DNA of 64,000 bases. Origin: Cymodocea nodosa. Taxonomy: Eukaryota; Streptophyta; Magnoliopsida; Alismatales; Cymodoceaceae. Of the stretch, positions 1 to 9,986 are shown piece after piece. Location: assembly GCA_036874045.1 (NCBI GenBank), contig JAZBRI010000003.1:19755501-19819500 (forward strand), read 5' to 3'. Under the pieces are notes generated by a model, which worked only from the letters and a program-made list of their open reading frames with translations, was not told the origin of the DNA and ran no database searches. A program made the translations under genes and the position numbers. Numbering within the stretch: the first letter of the stretch is position 1; each line of letters starts with the position of its first letter.

Positions 1-1480
1 CTAGTCGTTTCATTGTATTAATTTTTCATTTAACTAAACGTTAAGTTGACGTGTGTTTTTATTGAAAAGTATGATATGTTTTAAAGTTATATCTTCTATA
101 TCATGAATAGTACACGTTTAGACAACTCGTTAAGTTAGAGTGTTATTTGTATAGAGATCATGTGAGAACTTGTTAAGTTAGAGGCTTAAAGGTTAAAATA
201 AGTCACGTGAGAACTCGTTAAGTTAATGAGTAAAAGAAGAGACGAACTTGTTAAGTTAGTGAGTAAAAGAAGAGACGAACTCGTTAAGTTAGTATTATAC
301 ACGTGGTGATATTATAAGTTACAAATATTATATTGTATTATGTGAGGTACACATGTTTAACTCATTAAGTTAATATAACTAAACGCGTTGAATTGCTATA
401 TTGTACACTAAGGCAACGTGTTAGGATAGCGTTATAAAACTTAAGTTGTTATTTTTACACGTGGTAAAATTCTTATTATAAAAATATTTGTTTATTACTG
501 GTTCGTTGAGTTATCTGTAATACAACGGAGATGATTCGTTGAATTATCGTAACACCACAGAGATAGTTCATTGAGTTAGCTATAGTACTTGTCACGTGAG
601 TTGGCACATGAGAAACTCATTAAATTAGAAACGTTAAGTTATATATTTACTTGTTTACTCGTTTAGTTAACATTAAAGTAACGACTTCTTATTACACTTG
701 ATGAAAGAGTTTGGACAAGAAAGTTTATTTTATAGGAAATTTTTTAGAGATTTAGGATTGATGATTAAAGAAAATTCGAAATGTAAATATAGGTCAGAAC
801 GTGTGTATTTCGATGAAGGAAAAAGAAAAGACGTGAAGAAGTGGAAGATTGATAGTGATTAAACGTGGAAGATATGCATGAAATGAAGATATAGTATAAA
901 AGGCATAGAATTCTCGTTGATCAATTATCCCTACACACCAAACGAAAAATCTTTTCAGGAATCAAAAATACCTCTTCAGGGAAAAGCTCTCAGGTGAAAG
1001 AAAATTCAGTAAAGTAGAAAAAAAGGTAAGATATATGTCATTGAAGATTTGAAGTATCAGATAGAAGAAAATTCAGTGAAGTAGAAAATGTCAGATTTAT
1101 GTCACTAAAGATCTAAAGTATCAACAGAAAGCAAGTTCGTTGAAGTAGAGAAAGAATAGATATTCGTCATTGAAGAATTGCTAAAGAAGAAAGAAAAGAA
1201 GAAGAAAGATCTCAAACAGGGAAAAATGTTTTAAATTCTGCAAATTAGTTTTCTCTATTTGTAGTTATGAAATTATATAGATGAAACATGGTATCGATAT
1301 ATAAGTGCATCTACAATTTTTGAGGAGAATTGAATTGTATATTGTAATTGAAACCTTGAATAAAAATGATTTTATGAAAATAGTGTCTCAACTTGTTTTT
1401 GAGTTTTAAAGTTTCAATTATAATCGAAAATATTGAAAAACACATTTCACCCCCCTCTTGTGTAGCCATACAATCCTACA
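1..1480 (+). repeat. Sirevirus-type LTR, family X (5' end outside window)
   Basis: This is an LTR whose first roughly 155 bp lie upstream of the window, judged by alignment with the complete copy at 27967-29579. It ends with the pyrimidine-rich block and CCTACA typical of Sirevirus LTRs (CACCCCCCTCTTGTG just before the end). The first 640 bp hold at least eleven degenerate copies of a motif like AACTCGTTAAGTTAG, plus several CACGTG palindromes. A TATA-like stretch (TATAAAAGGCA near 895) marks the probable transcription start region. At 1480 it passes directly into Copia integrase sequence, so it is inserted in that older element. Confidence 0.8.
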
Positions 1481-4082
1481 GTAGAGTTGTGCAAGCATTG
1501 CATCTATGGAAAGCAAAAACGTGTACAATTTGGAACAGCATAGTATACCACTCAAGGGGCATTAGATTATGTCCACGCAGATTGTTGGGGACCTTCTCAA
1601 CAATCCTCCCTTACAGGTTTCAAATATTTCATTTCTATAGTGGATGACTATTTACGTATGACATGGGTTTTCATTTTGAAACATAAAGGTGAGGCTTTCA
1701 AGAGCTTTAAGTAGTGGAAGACTCAAGTTGAAAATCAAGTTGGTAGGAAGGTGAAATACTTGAGAACTTACAATGATTTGGAATTATGCTCCCATGAGTT
1801 TGATAACTTTTGTAAAGAAGTGGGTATCACAAGACACTACACAGTTAAAGGCACTCCACAACAAAATGGAGTTGCAGAACATCTGAACCGCACATTGTTG
1901 GAGAAAGCAAGGTGCATGCTGCATACTTTCTCATGTTGGATTGGAGAAGAAATTTTGGATTGAGGCTGTTAACACAGCCTCTTATTTTATCAACAGATCA
2001 CCCTTCAATGATATAGGAGACAAGATACCTTATGAAGTATGGATGAATAAGACTGCAAATTATTCCAAATTAAAGATTTTTGGTTGTTCAGCATACTATC
2101 ATGTAGATAATGGCAAGTTAGAGCCACATGCCAGAAAGGGCATCTTTGTTAGATATGATATGAGAGTCAAAGGGTACAGAATCTTTGATAGCAAAACAAG
2201 AAAAGTAATCCATAGTCATGATGTCACTTTTGATGAGGCCAATTTGATACAAAATGAAGAGTTGCCTATAGTGTTAAAAGAATTCTGCACTCCTGAGCAG
2301 GTGGAGTTTGACTTGTCACAACAGTATATCCTATAACAAATAGCTTCAGATGAAGATCAACATTTGGACCCAGATGAAAATGCAAATCAACCTAAGGAGG
2401 AATCACAAGAGAGATGTGTTGCTAGAGACAGAGCTAGGAGGGTTCCTCAACGCCTGTAGAAGTATGGTTTCAACAATATGATTGCTTTTGCCTTGTAGGC
2501 TGCAAGTGAGGTGGAGGAAACTATTGATCCTCCAACATATGATGCTGCTATGAAGGATTCAAATGCTACTCATTGGATGGAAGCTATGTAAGAGGAGCTT
2601 CAGTCCCTTCAGAAAAATCAAACATGGGATTTAGTGAAGCATCCAAAAGATAAGAATGTTGTAGATTGCAAATGGGTGTTCAAAAGAAAAGTTGGAACAC
2701 AAGGCAATCTTGGGACACAATTCAAGGCAAGATTGGTGGCTAAAGGCTATTCTCAATAGGAAGGCATTGATTACAATGAAGTATTTGCACCAGTCGTTAA
2801 ACACACGTCCATCAGAGTTCTTTTGGCTATTGTTGCAACGAAGAACTTAGAGCTTGAATAGTTTGACGTGAAGACAACCTTCCTACATGGTGACTTAAAA
2901 GAAGAAATATGGATGGAACAACCAATTGGTTTTGTAAAGAAAGGGAGATCAGATTTGGTTTACAAGCTTAAGAAGTCCTTGTATGGACTCAAGCAATCTC
3001 CAAGATAATGGTATAAAAGATTTAATTCTTTTATTACCAAAGTTGGTTTTCTATGCAGCTCATTTGATTCATGTGTGTATATCAAACACTTAAATAATGA
3101 TACACATGTATACTTGCTCTTGTATGTTGATGATATCTTAATTGCAGCCAAAGATGTCAATGTTATACAGGATTTGAAAAATACCTTGAAGTTTGAATTT
3201 GCAATGAAAGACTTAGGTGCCGTAAGCAAGATTCTAGGGATGGAGATACAACGTGACAAAAGTGTTGGAAAGCTATTTCTTCATCAACACAACTATGTGC
3301 AGAAGATCTTGAATAGATTTGGAATGGCTTCTAGTAAAGCCATTGGAACACCCTATGATAGGAATCTTCGATTATCTTCAGCCATGACACCTCAAACACA
3401 ATCAGAAACGGAATACATGCAGCGCGTTCCTTACTCCCAAGCTGTTAGGAGCTTGATGTATGCAATGGTATGTACTCGCCTAGATTTGGCCTATCCTCTT
3501 AATGTGGTAAGCAGATTTATGTCAAATCCAAGGAAAGACCATTGGCAGGCTGTAAAGAGAATTTTCAGATAGTTGAAGAGAACTTCAGATGTTGGGTTGA
3601 TATATAGTGTCAAACAAAGTTGTAGTATGGCAGGATATTCAAATTCAGATTTTGCTGGAGATGTTGATCAGAGGAGGTCATTAACAGGATATGTTTTTAC
3701 TGTAGCAGGTTCAGTTGTTAGTTGGAAATCTACACTTCAACCTACAATTTCGCTCTCTACTACCGAGGCTGAGTACATGGCAATGACTAAAGCTGCAAAG
3801 GAAGGAATCTAGCTAAAAGGGCTACTTAGAGACTTTGGATTGCAAATTGACAAAGCTGATATCTTTTGCGACAGTCTCAGTGCCATTTGTTTGGCAAAGG
3901 ACAATGTGTTTCATGATCGTATAAAACACATTGATGTCAAATATCACTTTCTTAGAAGTGAAGACAGAATAAAGATCTTGAAGATCAACACCAAAGACAA
4001 TCCAGTTGATATGTTCACAAAAGAAGTGATTGAGAGTAAGTTCAAACATTGTCTTGACTTACTCAACATATATGGATGCTGC

Positions 4083-4099
4083 TGACCCTTCGTGGGTCA
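4083..4099 (+). other. Hairpin at the end of Copia pol (copy 1)
   Basis: TGACCC and GGGTCA form a perfect 6-bp stem around a TTCGT loop. The first three stem bases coincide with the end of the pol reading frame. The same hairpin is present in the copy at 13914-13930. Confidence 0.6.
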
Positions 4100-4123
4100 T
4101 TGTGATAGAGAGCTTTGCTCAAT

Positions 4124-4171
4124 GTGGAGTTTATAATTCAAGTCAAGGTGGAGTTTATAATTCAAGTCAAG
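4124..4171 (+). repeat. 24-bp direct duplication before the 3' LTR
   Basis: Two identical 24-bp units (4124-4147 and 4148-4171) lie between the pol end and the 3' LTR. The related copy at 13945-13985 has a single divergent unit. Confidence 0.75.
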
Positions 4172-4179
4172 GTGGAGAT

Positions 4180-4420
4180 TGTTGAATATCTGACTTGAAT
4201 TCTTGTAAGGGTATTTTGGTCATTTGACCAATTGTATTGTCCATGCTATTTAAGCATGGACCTAGGGCACCCATTTGGGATGCTGATCTTTTTGTACTTC
4301 ATTTGATATAGAGAACTTGAACCCTCTCCATCCGTGGACGTACCCAAGTTGGGGAACCACATACATTTGGGATTTGTGTGCTTGCTTCTCCATCTCTTCT
4401 TCCTCTTCTTTAGCATAACA
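4180..4420 (+). repeat. 3' LTR of Copia copy 1 (about 241 bp)
   Basis: It starts TGTTGAATATC right after the purine-rich GGTGGAGAT tract and ends AGCATAACA. It aligns end to end with the 240-bp LTRs at 9037 and 13986 but is visibly more diverged, consistent with an older insertion. Its partner LTR is outside the window. Confidence 0.85.
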
Positions 4421-4511
4421 ATACATCGTATGTTGGGCTACTTAGTAGAAGGGGGGACAAAAAAAATGAAGTCTAACCGCTCGGTAATGTCTGCCTGCTC
4501 GGTATTTATTT

Positions 4512-4662
4512 AAGTCTGTTCGCACGAGGAAGGGACACATGTAGAGAGAGAGATGACCATAGGAGTGAAGTTTGTTCGCTCGATGGAGACGTGCGTAGAG
4601 AGAGAGACGACCACGAGAGTGAAGTCTGTTCCCTCGATGGAGACGCATGCAAGGAGGAGACA
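4512..4662. repeat. Tandem repeat, about 55-bp unit, 2.7 copies
   Basis: Units start at 4512, 4568 and 4622, each with AAGTCTGTTCGC or a close variant, and contain a GAGAGAGAGA stretch. The block is more GC-rich than its surroundings. Short open frames on both strands here are by-products of the repeat. Confidence 0.75.
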
Positions 4663-5517
4663 GTTGAGAAAATGTGGAATACGACTAGAGTCAAAGCTCT
4701 TCCCAAGCTCCCTAGTAAAGCTTCATTGTGCTAGGTCCCTTGCTAAAGATTTCAAGAGCTCACCAAGGTAGTGACAACCCTTGGAAAGTTTGGTTTTCTT
4801 GTAGTAGAGGAAAACTAGAAGAGTTTGGTAGAGATACATTTCTTGTTTATGTTGTCTCAACTAGGATTAAATGTGTATTCAAGTTTAATTACTACATTAT
4901 TCTCTTAATCCCATTTTACATTCATTTGATTAGTTGGGACCATGGATAGGGCTTCCACAGGAGTGGTCGACACCTATGTGTGGTATGCTTGGCACATGTG
5001 AATGTGAAGTGTTGATTGCTGGAGAAGAAGAGTATAAGAACTTAGAAGTATATTGTATTGAACCTCTTTTCAATGAAGAACCTATCATTTATCTCTAGTT
5101 GTTAATTTCAGTAGTTAATTGAGTTTGTTGTCTCTTATATTGATCACTTATTATCACAAATCAAATCCCAAAAAGAATTCCAAGTACAAGTAGTATAGTA
5201 TAGTTTTAGTTAGATTAGAAAATAGCATAATTGCATGCACTTAGTATAAATTAGAATAGAGTAGTGTAGTGTATTATTTCTTCATATTCTATTTTTTTTT
5301 CTCTTATTTTTCTTGCATATATCTTGCATCTAAACTTACGTGGAATTGGTGTGAATTTCATACTTGAATGGCTTGATAGATTTACAAGTAAAAAATTGAT
5401 TCACATCATCATTTTCCACTACACATTGCCTTGAAAATACATGATTTGTGAGCTTGTGTTATTTTTGATGATTCTACATTAACATCTCATTAATTTACTG
5501 AAGTATAACTAAGAGTT
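4663..5517. other. Unassigned AT-rich DNA, possible old LTR remnant
   Basis: I see no gene. The segment around 5030-5100 (TATAAGAAC, then a CTTTTCAATGAAG stretch) looks like the promoter/poly(A) part of a retroelement LTR, but I found no termini, primer site or coding sequence to confirm it. Confidence 0.3.
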
Positions 5518-6540
5518 TAAGGGCCCGTTTGTGCACATTTCCTGACGGGAAATGAAACAACAGGAGATCCAGGAAATAGTGTGAAATGGAAAGAAGAAGA
5601 AATGACAGGAAATGACACGAAATAAATTGATATTTGTGCACAGTAGGAAACGAAAGGAAATGATAGGAAAATTTGAGCTATTTGTGCATACTAGGAAATG
5701 ATAGGAAATGACAAGAAATTTTTTTAAATGGTTTAAATTTACCTTTATAAATTATTTTAAATATATATTATTAATATTTCTAAATTTTTAATATATTGAC
5801 TTCAAATAATTATACAAAATGTACCAATGAAAAAGCTTCAATAATCCAACAAATCGAATGGTATTTTATGTCTCTAAATATCTCCTCATTGCTAAAGATG
5901 GTTCATACAAGGAATGGCATGTTTAGCTTTTAAAAGGTAATGATGCATTTTCTTACAAATTAAGATTATATGCATTCACAATAATATAACAATGAATCAA
6001 TGAAACAATGAATCAACAAATCAATGAAACAATAGAACAAAACAACAATGGAGATATAGGAACTATATATATCACAATCCACAATCCAATACATATCATT
6101 TGAACAACTAAACAATAATCCACAAAATAAAATTTAACATTAATCCACAAAATAAAACATGAACATGCATTCTTTCAGTTAGTGGATCACCAAAATAATT
6201 GGTGTGATAATTTGAGGAAAAAACACGAAGCAAACACATCATAATTTGCACAGAATAAATTGCTAATTTCATATTGGTTCGTCTACAAAGTATTTACATA
6301 CAATGATACATATAACAGGAACACAACCACTTTAATACATATTTATTCTAATCCCACACTGGCTGGTATCAACGTTACCCACATTGAACAACTTTATTTG
6401 AAACCGATTTTTCTACATAGCAGTTACATACAATGAAAATTATGTTTTGTTTTGACATTCCTACTTCCATCCAACCCACCTTCCATAGCTAGTATACAAG
6501 TGATAAAACATGAAAAGAAGAACATGCCGTTAGACAAACA

Positions 6541-6658
6541 GAGAAGCTATTAAAGAAGCTGCAAACAGAGAAGCTATTACATGGATCAAAATACAAACAA
6601 AGAAGCTATTAAAGAAGCTACAAACAGAGAAGCTATTACATGGATAAATCTCACCAAA
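6541..6658. repeat. 59-bp tandem duplication inside the Harbinger element
   Basis: Two nearly identical units with a 59-bp period. Each contains GAAGCTATTAAAGAAGCT followed by a second GAAGCTATTACATGGAT. Confidence 0.85.
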
Positions 6659-6872
6659 GCTAGAGAAGAACAAACACCGTTAGACTTCGATAAATCTCAC
6701 CAACCGAGAGCTCTACACAGATTTGCTAGGATCGTATTTCAAATGCATAGTTTCAGGAGGAAATGCAAAAAATCGGGTTAGGGGATTACTAGTGACAGAG
6801 ATGGCGAACTTTACCCAAGATAGTATTTGCTTAAGGGTTGGGCGAGAGCATCAATCAACCGATGATGACAAG

Positions 6873-7290
6873 GCAGGCGCAAACAAGTGAGAGTGTCGGT
6901 CGAGGCGAGAGTGCTATGTGTTGCAGTGAGGTCAAGGCGACGACGAGAGGGCAGGCGCAAACAGGCAAGAGCGTCGGTCGAGGCGAGAGCACTGCGTAGT
7001 GCGGTGAGGTCAAGGCAAGAGTGCTATGCGGTGCGACAAGGTCGAGGCGACGATGAGAGGGCAGGTGCAAACAAGCAAGAGTGTCGATCGAGGTGAGAAC
7101 GTTGCACAATGCGGCGAGGTCAAGGCAAGAGTGCTACACGGTGTGGCGAGGTCGAGGTGACGACGAGAGGGTAGGCGCAAACAGGCGAGAGCGCTGCACA
7201 ATGCGACGAGGTTGAGGCAAAGTGCTATGCGGTGTGGCGAGGTCGAGGCGATGACAAGAGGGCAAGCGAGAGGAGAGCGTCGGTCGAGCG
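6873..7290. repeat. GC-rich minisatellite, 110-bp period, inside the Harbinger element
   Basis: Copies of GCAGGCGCAAACA start at 6873, 6951, 7061 and 7171. The spacings are 78, 110 and 110 bp, so the first unit is short, and a degraded fifth start lies near 7262. The units are rich in CG dinucleotides, in sharp contrast to the AT-rich DNA around. Open frames on both strands follow from the lack of stops in the repeat, not from selection. Confidence 0.85.
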
Positions 7291-7522
7291 CACGGTTACG
7301 GAGGGTCGATGCGTTTCTGATTTTCCCTACCTTTACCCAACATTACGGAGGGGATAGGTCAGGAAAATGTTTCTTCTTCAAGTTTTATATCAAGGTAATA
7401 AGGGGAAATGATTTCCCCTTATTTCCTTCATGTACAAATAGGGAGAAACCATGGGAAATGGTTTCCCTCAATTTCTTTTCTTTTCTTTTCTCATGGTTTC
7501 CCTTTGCACAAACCCCCCCTAA

Positions 7523-9036
7523 AGAGAAAAATTGAGTAATAATTAATTAAGTCATAAACACAATCTTTGTAGAAGAATGACCTATATTTGTCATGTACAC
7601 CAAAGGAACTGTGCACTTGCAGTAAAGTTTGAACTAAAAATATAGCTCAATAGTTTTCATTACAAATCATCTAATCTCATTGTATTCAATTTTTGATCAA
7701 TTTTCTCAATTTCATAAACAATATTTATCTTAGATTCTGAATAATTTTCTTGATAATTTAATTGGTTGACTTCTTGATTATAATACATGTATCATTCTAG
7801 TCTGTTTAGGTTTTGTTCTAAACTTTGTTCAAGTCTGTCATACCTATCCTAAATTTTCCTTTTTCTTAACATACTACTTGTCTTGAAATGAGTATTAGTT
7901 GAGTAAACTATAAGTGTTTCATACTCAATCCTATCATATTAGATATAATTCATCTATTGCTCGTTTAATCTAGTTATCTGTAATTGTCTCAACTTTAAAC
8001 AATCCAACAATGTCATGTCTTTCTAAATTGTAGAATTTACATTTACTAATTACAAGCTTCAAAAATCTTTGAGCATAAGCATATACCATATTCTCAATGA
8101 TAAATTCACATAACACTCCTTATGCTATGAAAACAAAATAATGCTACGATTTTCAAAAAAACTTGTCTTATTAGCTTAAGTGTATTTTTTTATAAGTAAC
8201 AAATAATTCCACGAACAAGATTTAAGTTTAGTAAATTTGTTCATTAAATTAACTATAAATGCACAACATCTATTGTATAAGTACACAAGAATAGGTTAAA
8301 CTCATAGGAAATGATTGAAATTTGACTCTTTAAATTTTTATAGCTAGAGTTTAGTGTATACTATAATCTACTCACTCCATTGATTTATTGCTAACTCAAT
8401 GGACTAAGTTTGTGAAGTTACAATTAATTCAACAAACTACACTCGTTGAATTACAATTTACTTAATAAACACTTTGGGAACTTCATATTAATATTATTGA
8501 TTATAGAAGAATACAATCATCCATTAGGCGATTCTATACATTACAAACAACATTTTTTACGCTCTTCAAATGCTATTTAATATTAAATTTATCACTAATT
8601 AATTCTAACATTCAAATACTCCAAAAGTAAATAAATCAATTACGATTTCAGAGATTTATACTAACTGTTTTTAATATTAAATCATATGATTCTGTATTAA
8701 CTAAAATACGATAAGCATAAAACATTTAAACAAACACACACAATACAAACACAAAACTTGATAAACAAAATGATATAAATGTAAATATATAGTGGTTTTA
8801 TTTTATTTTGTTTTTCTTTATTCCTCAAGATGGATGATTCATGAAAGGTAAAATTCTCTATTGACAATAAAAGAAACTTCTATCACCATATGTGACACAA
8901 TTACACCTCTAAAAACTTAATCACTTACTATCAAATACTTCTCTCCCTACTAGATTGCAAACCTAGACTTTTGTAAGTTGATCTCTTCTTCAATATAGCA
9001 ACATCAACTTGAAACCAAGACTAGAAGTTTTACTAT
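7523..9036. other. AT-rich intergenic DNA with a degenerate G-family LTR trace
   Basis: No gene is visible. Near 8380-8470 are the AACTCAATGGACTAAG and AATTCAACAAAC motifs typical of the minus-strand G-family Gypsy LTR, which continues clearly at 14226. The Copia element at 9037 is therefore probably inserted in or near a Gypsy fragment. The rest is unassigned. Confidence 0.4.
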
Positions 9037-9276
9037 TGTTAAATATATGACTTGAATTAGTGTAAGGGTATTTTGGTCATTTGACCAATTGTATTGTCCA
9101 TACTATTTAAGCATGGACCTAGGGCACCCATGTGTGCTGCTGATTCCTTTTGTACTCCATTTGAATAAGGAAATCATATCCCTCTCCATCCATGGACGTA
9201 CCCAAGTTGGGGAACCACGTAAATCTTGGTTTTGTGTGATTAGTTCCTATCGTTTCTCTTCTTCTCACGCACAACA
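9037..9276 (+). repeat. 5' LTR of the complete Copia element
   Basis: TGTTAAATATATGAC to CGCACAACA, 240 bp. A TATA-like TATTTAAGC lies near 9105, and the conserved block TTGGGGAACCACGTAAATC near its end is usual in Tork-lineage LTRs. Confidence 0.92.
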
Positions 9277-9277
9277 A

Positions 9278-9291
9278 TTGGTATCAGAACT
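9278..9291 (+). other. Primer binding site (initiator tRNA-Met type)
   Basis: TTGGTATCAGAACTAGG follows the 5' LTR by one base and matches the usual plant Copia site TGGTATCAGAGC, complementary to the 3' end of initiator methionine tRNA, with one difference. Confidence 0.85.
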
Positions 9292-9510
9292 AGGGTTTCT
9301 TTGGAAGAGAGATTTATTTTCTTTTTGGGAGAAAATCAGCCAGAAGAATTGCAGCCGCCGACCGTGTGCTTGAACATACACGCATCTGCTCACGAAAGCT
9401 TCTTGGTCGCCCGTCCGCGCGTTCGTCCTCAACATCTGTCTGCACGAGATTGTCTGCGCGTGCACATCTGCACGTTTGCCTATGCACATACGTCCGCACA
9501 TCTGTCTGCG

Positions 9511-9774
9511 TGCGTTCATCTGCCTCCGCCAGGGCCCACGCGACTTCGTCTGCCTCCGCCAAGGCCCGCGCGACTGCGTCTGCCTCCGCCAGCACCCGCG
9601 TGACTTCGTCTGCCTCCGCCAGGGCCCGCGCGACTGCATCTGCCTCCGCCAGCGCCCGCAAGACTGCGTCCATCTCCGACAGCACCTACACAACTGCATC
9701 TGCCTTCAACAACACCCGCGCGACTACATCTGCCTCTGCCAACGCTCGCACGACTCCCGTCTGAGCCCGTGCGA
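9511..9774 (+). repeat. 30-bp GC-rich minisatellite in the Copia leader, about nine units
   Basis: Units start exactly every 30 bp at 9511, 9541, 9571, 9601, 9631, 9661, 9691, 9721 and 9751. The core is CATCTGCCTCCGCCAGGGCC or a close variant. Later units are more diverged. Because 30 is a multiple of 3 and stops are rare, several frames on both strands stay open as Ser/Ala-rich or Ala/Glu-rich decapeptide repeats. I take these as side effects. The array lies between the primer site and the gag start at 9987. Confidence 0.92.
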
Positions 9775-9986
9775 CTACCGCTTGCTTCTCTACTGCACGC
9801 ACGTCTACTCGCCTGCCATCTGTGAGACTGCCAACGTGCGTCTGTCCTCTTCGTGAGTTGTCCACAATGGTATTTTTAGTCCGACGCACAATATTGTGCG
9901 TACAAGTCAGTACACAAGGTTGGCCTTTTTTTGGGTCTTTTTGAAAATAAACAATGATTTTTGCATAGAAATTTACATTTTTTGTG

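Larger units (their letters stand above)
1481..4420 (+). mobile_element. Ty1/Copia (Tork lineage, Tnt1-like), 3' part, broken
   Basis: This is a second copy of the Copia family that is complete at 9037-14225. Here only integrase, reverse transcriptase, RNase H and the 3' LTR lie in the window. The 5' half lies upstream, beyond the X-family LTR inserted at 1480. Recognisable parts are the integrase core and GAG-pre/integrase junction (about 1490-2300), the RT region with its YVDD motif (about 2650-3250) and RNase H (about 3570-4080). The coding region has many breaks, clearly more than the 9037-14225 copy, so this copy looks older. It is a fossil. Confidence 0.9.
5521..7519. mobile_element. 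Non-autonomous PIF/Harbinger (Tourist-like) DNA transposon, 2.0 kb
   Basis: The left end reads GGGCCCGTTTGTGCA. The reverse complement of the right end reads GGGGGGGTTTGTGCA, so 12 of 15 terminal bases match. Both ends are flanked by TAA (5518-5520 and 7520-7522), the 3-bp duplication expected for Harbinger/Tourist elements. The subterminal regions carry many GGAAATGA-like repeats, inverted at the far end as GGTTTCCC and TTTCC runs. I found no transposase, so it would depend on an autonomous relative. Inside are a 59-bp tandem duplication and a GC-rich 110-bp minisatellite. The superfamily is inferred from TIR and TSD only; a hAT-type assignment is less likely because the duplication is 3 bp, not 8. 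Confidence 0.8.

Noticed and set aside
4442-4771. Short open frames on both strands near the end of the first Copia copy
   Set aside because: They overlap the 55-bp tandem repeat, and their repeated peptide pattern follows the repeat rather than a protein family.
6855-7535. Open frames in GC-rich DNA on both strands (Arg-rich or Leu/Ser-rich)
   Set aside because: They are produced by the 110-bp minisatellite in the Harbinger element and have no recognisable domain.
9511-9774. CRISPR-like periodic array
   Set aside because: The 30-bp units are directly adjacent without unique spacers, in a plant retroelement. It is a minisatellite.
9265-9856. Several overlapping open frames of 100-144 codons on both strands (Ser/Ala-rich, Ala/Glu-rich, Arg/Trp-rich)
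   Set aside because: They all run through the 30-bp GC-rich minisatellite, whose length is a multiple of three and which lacks stops. They lie in the untranslated leader of the Copia element.
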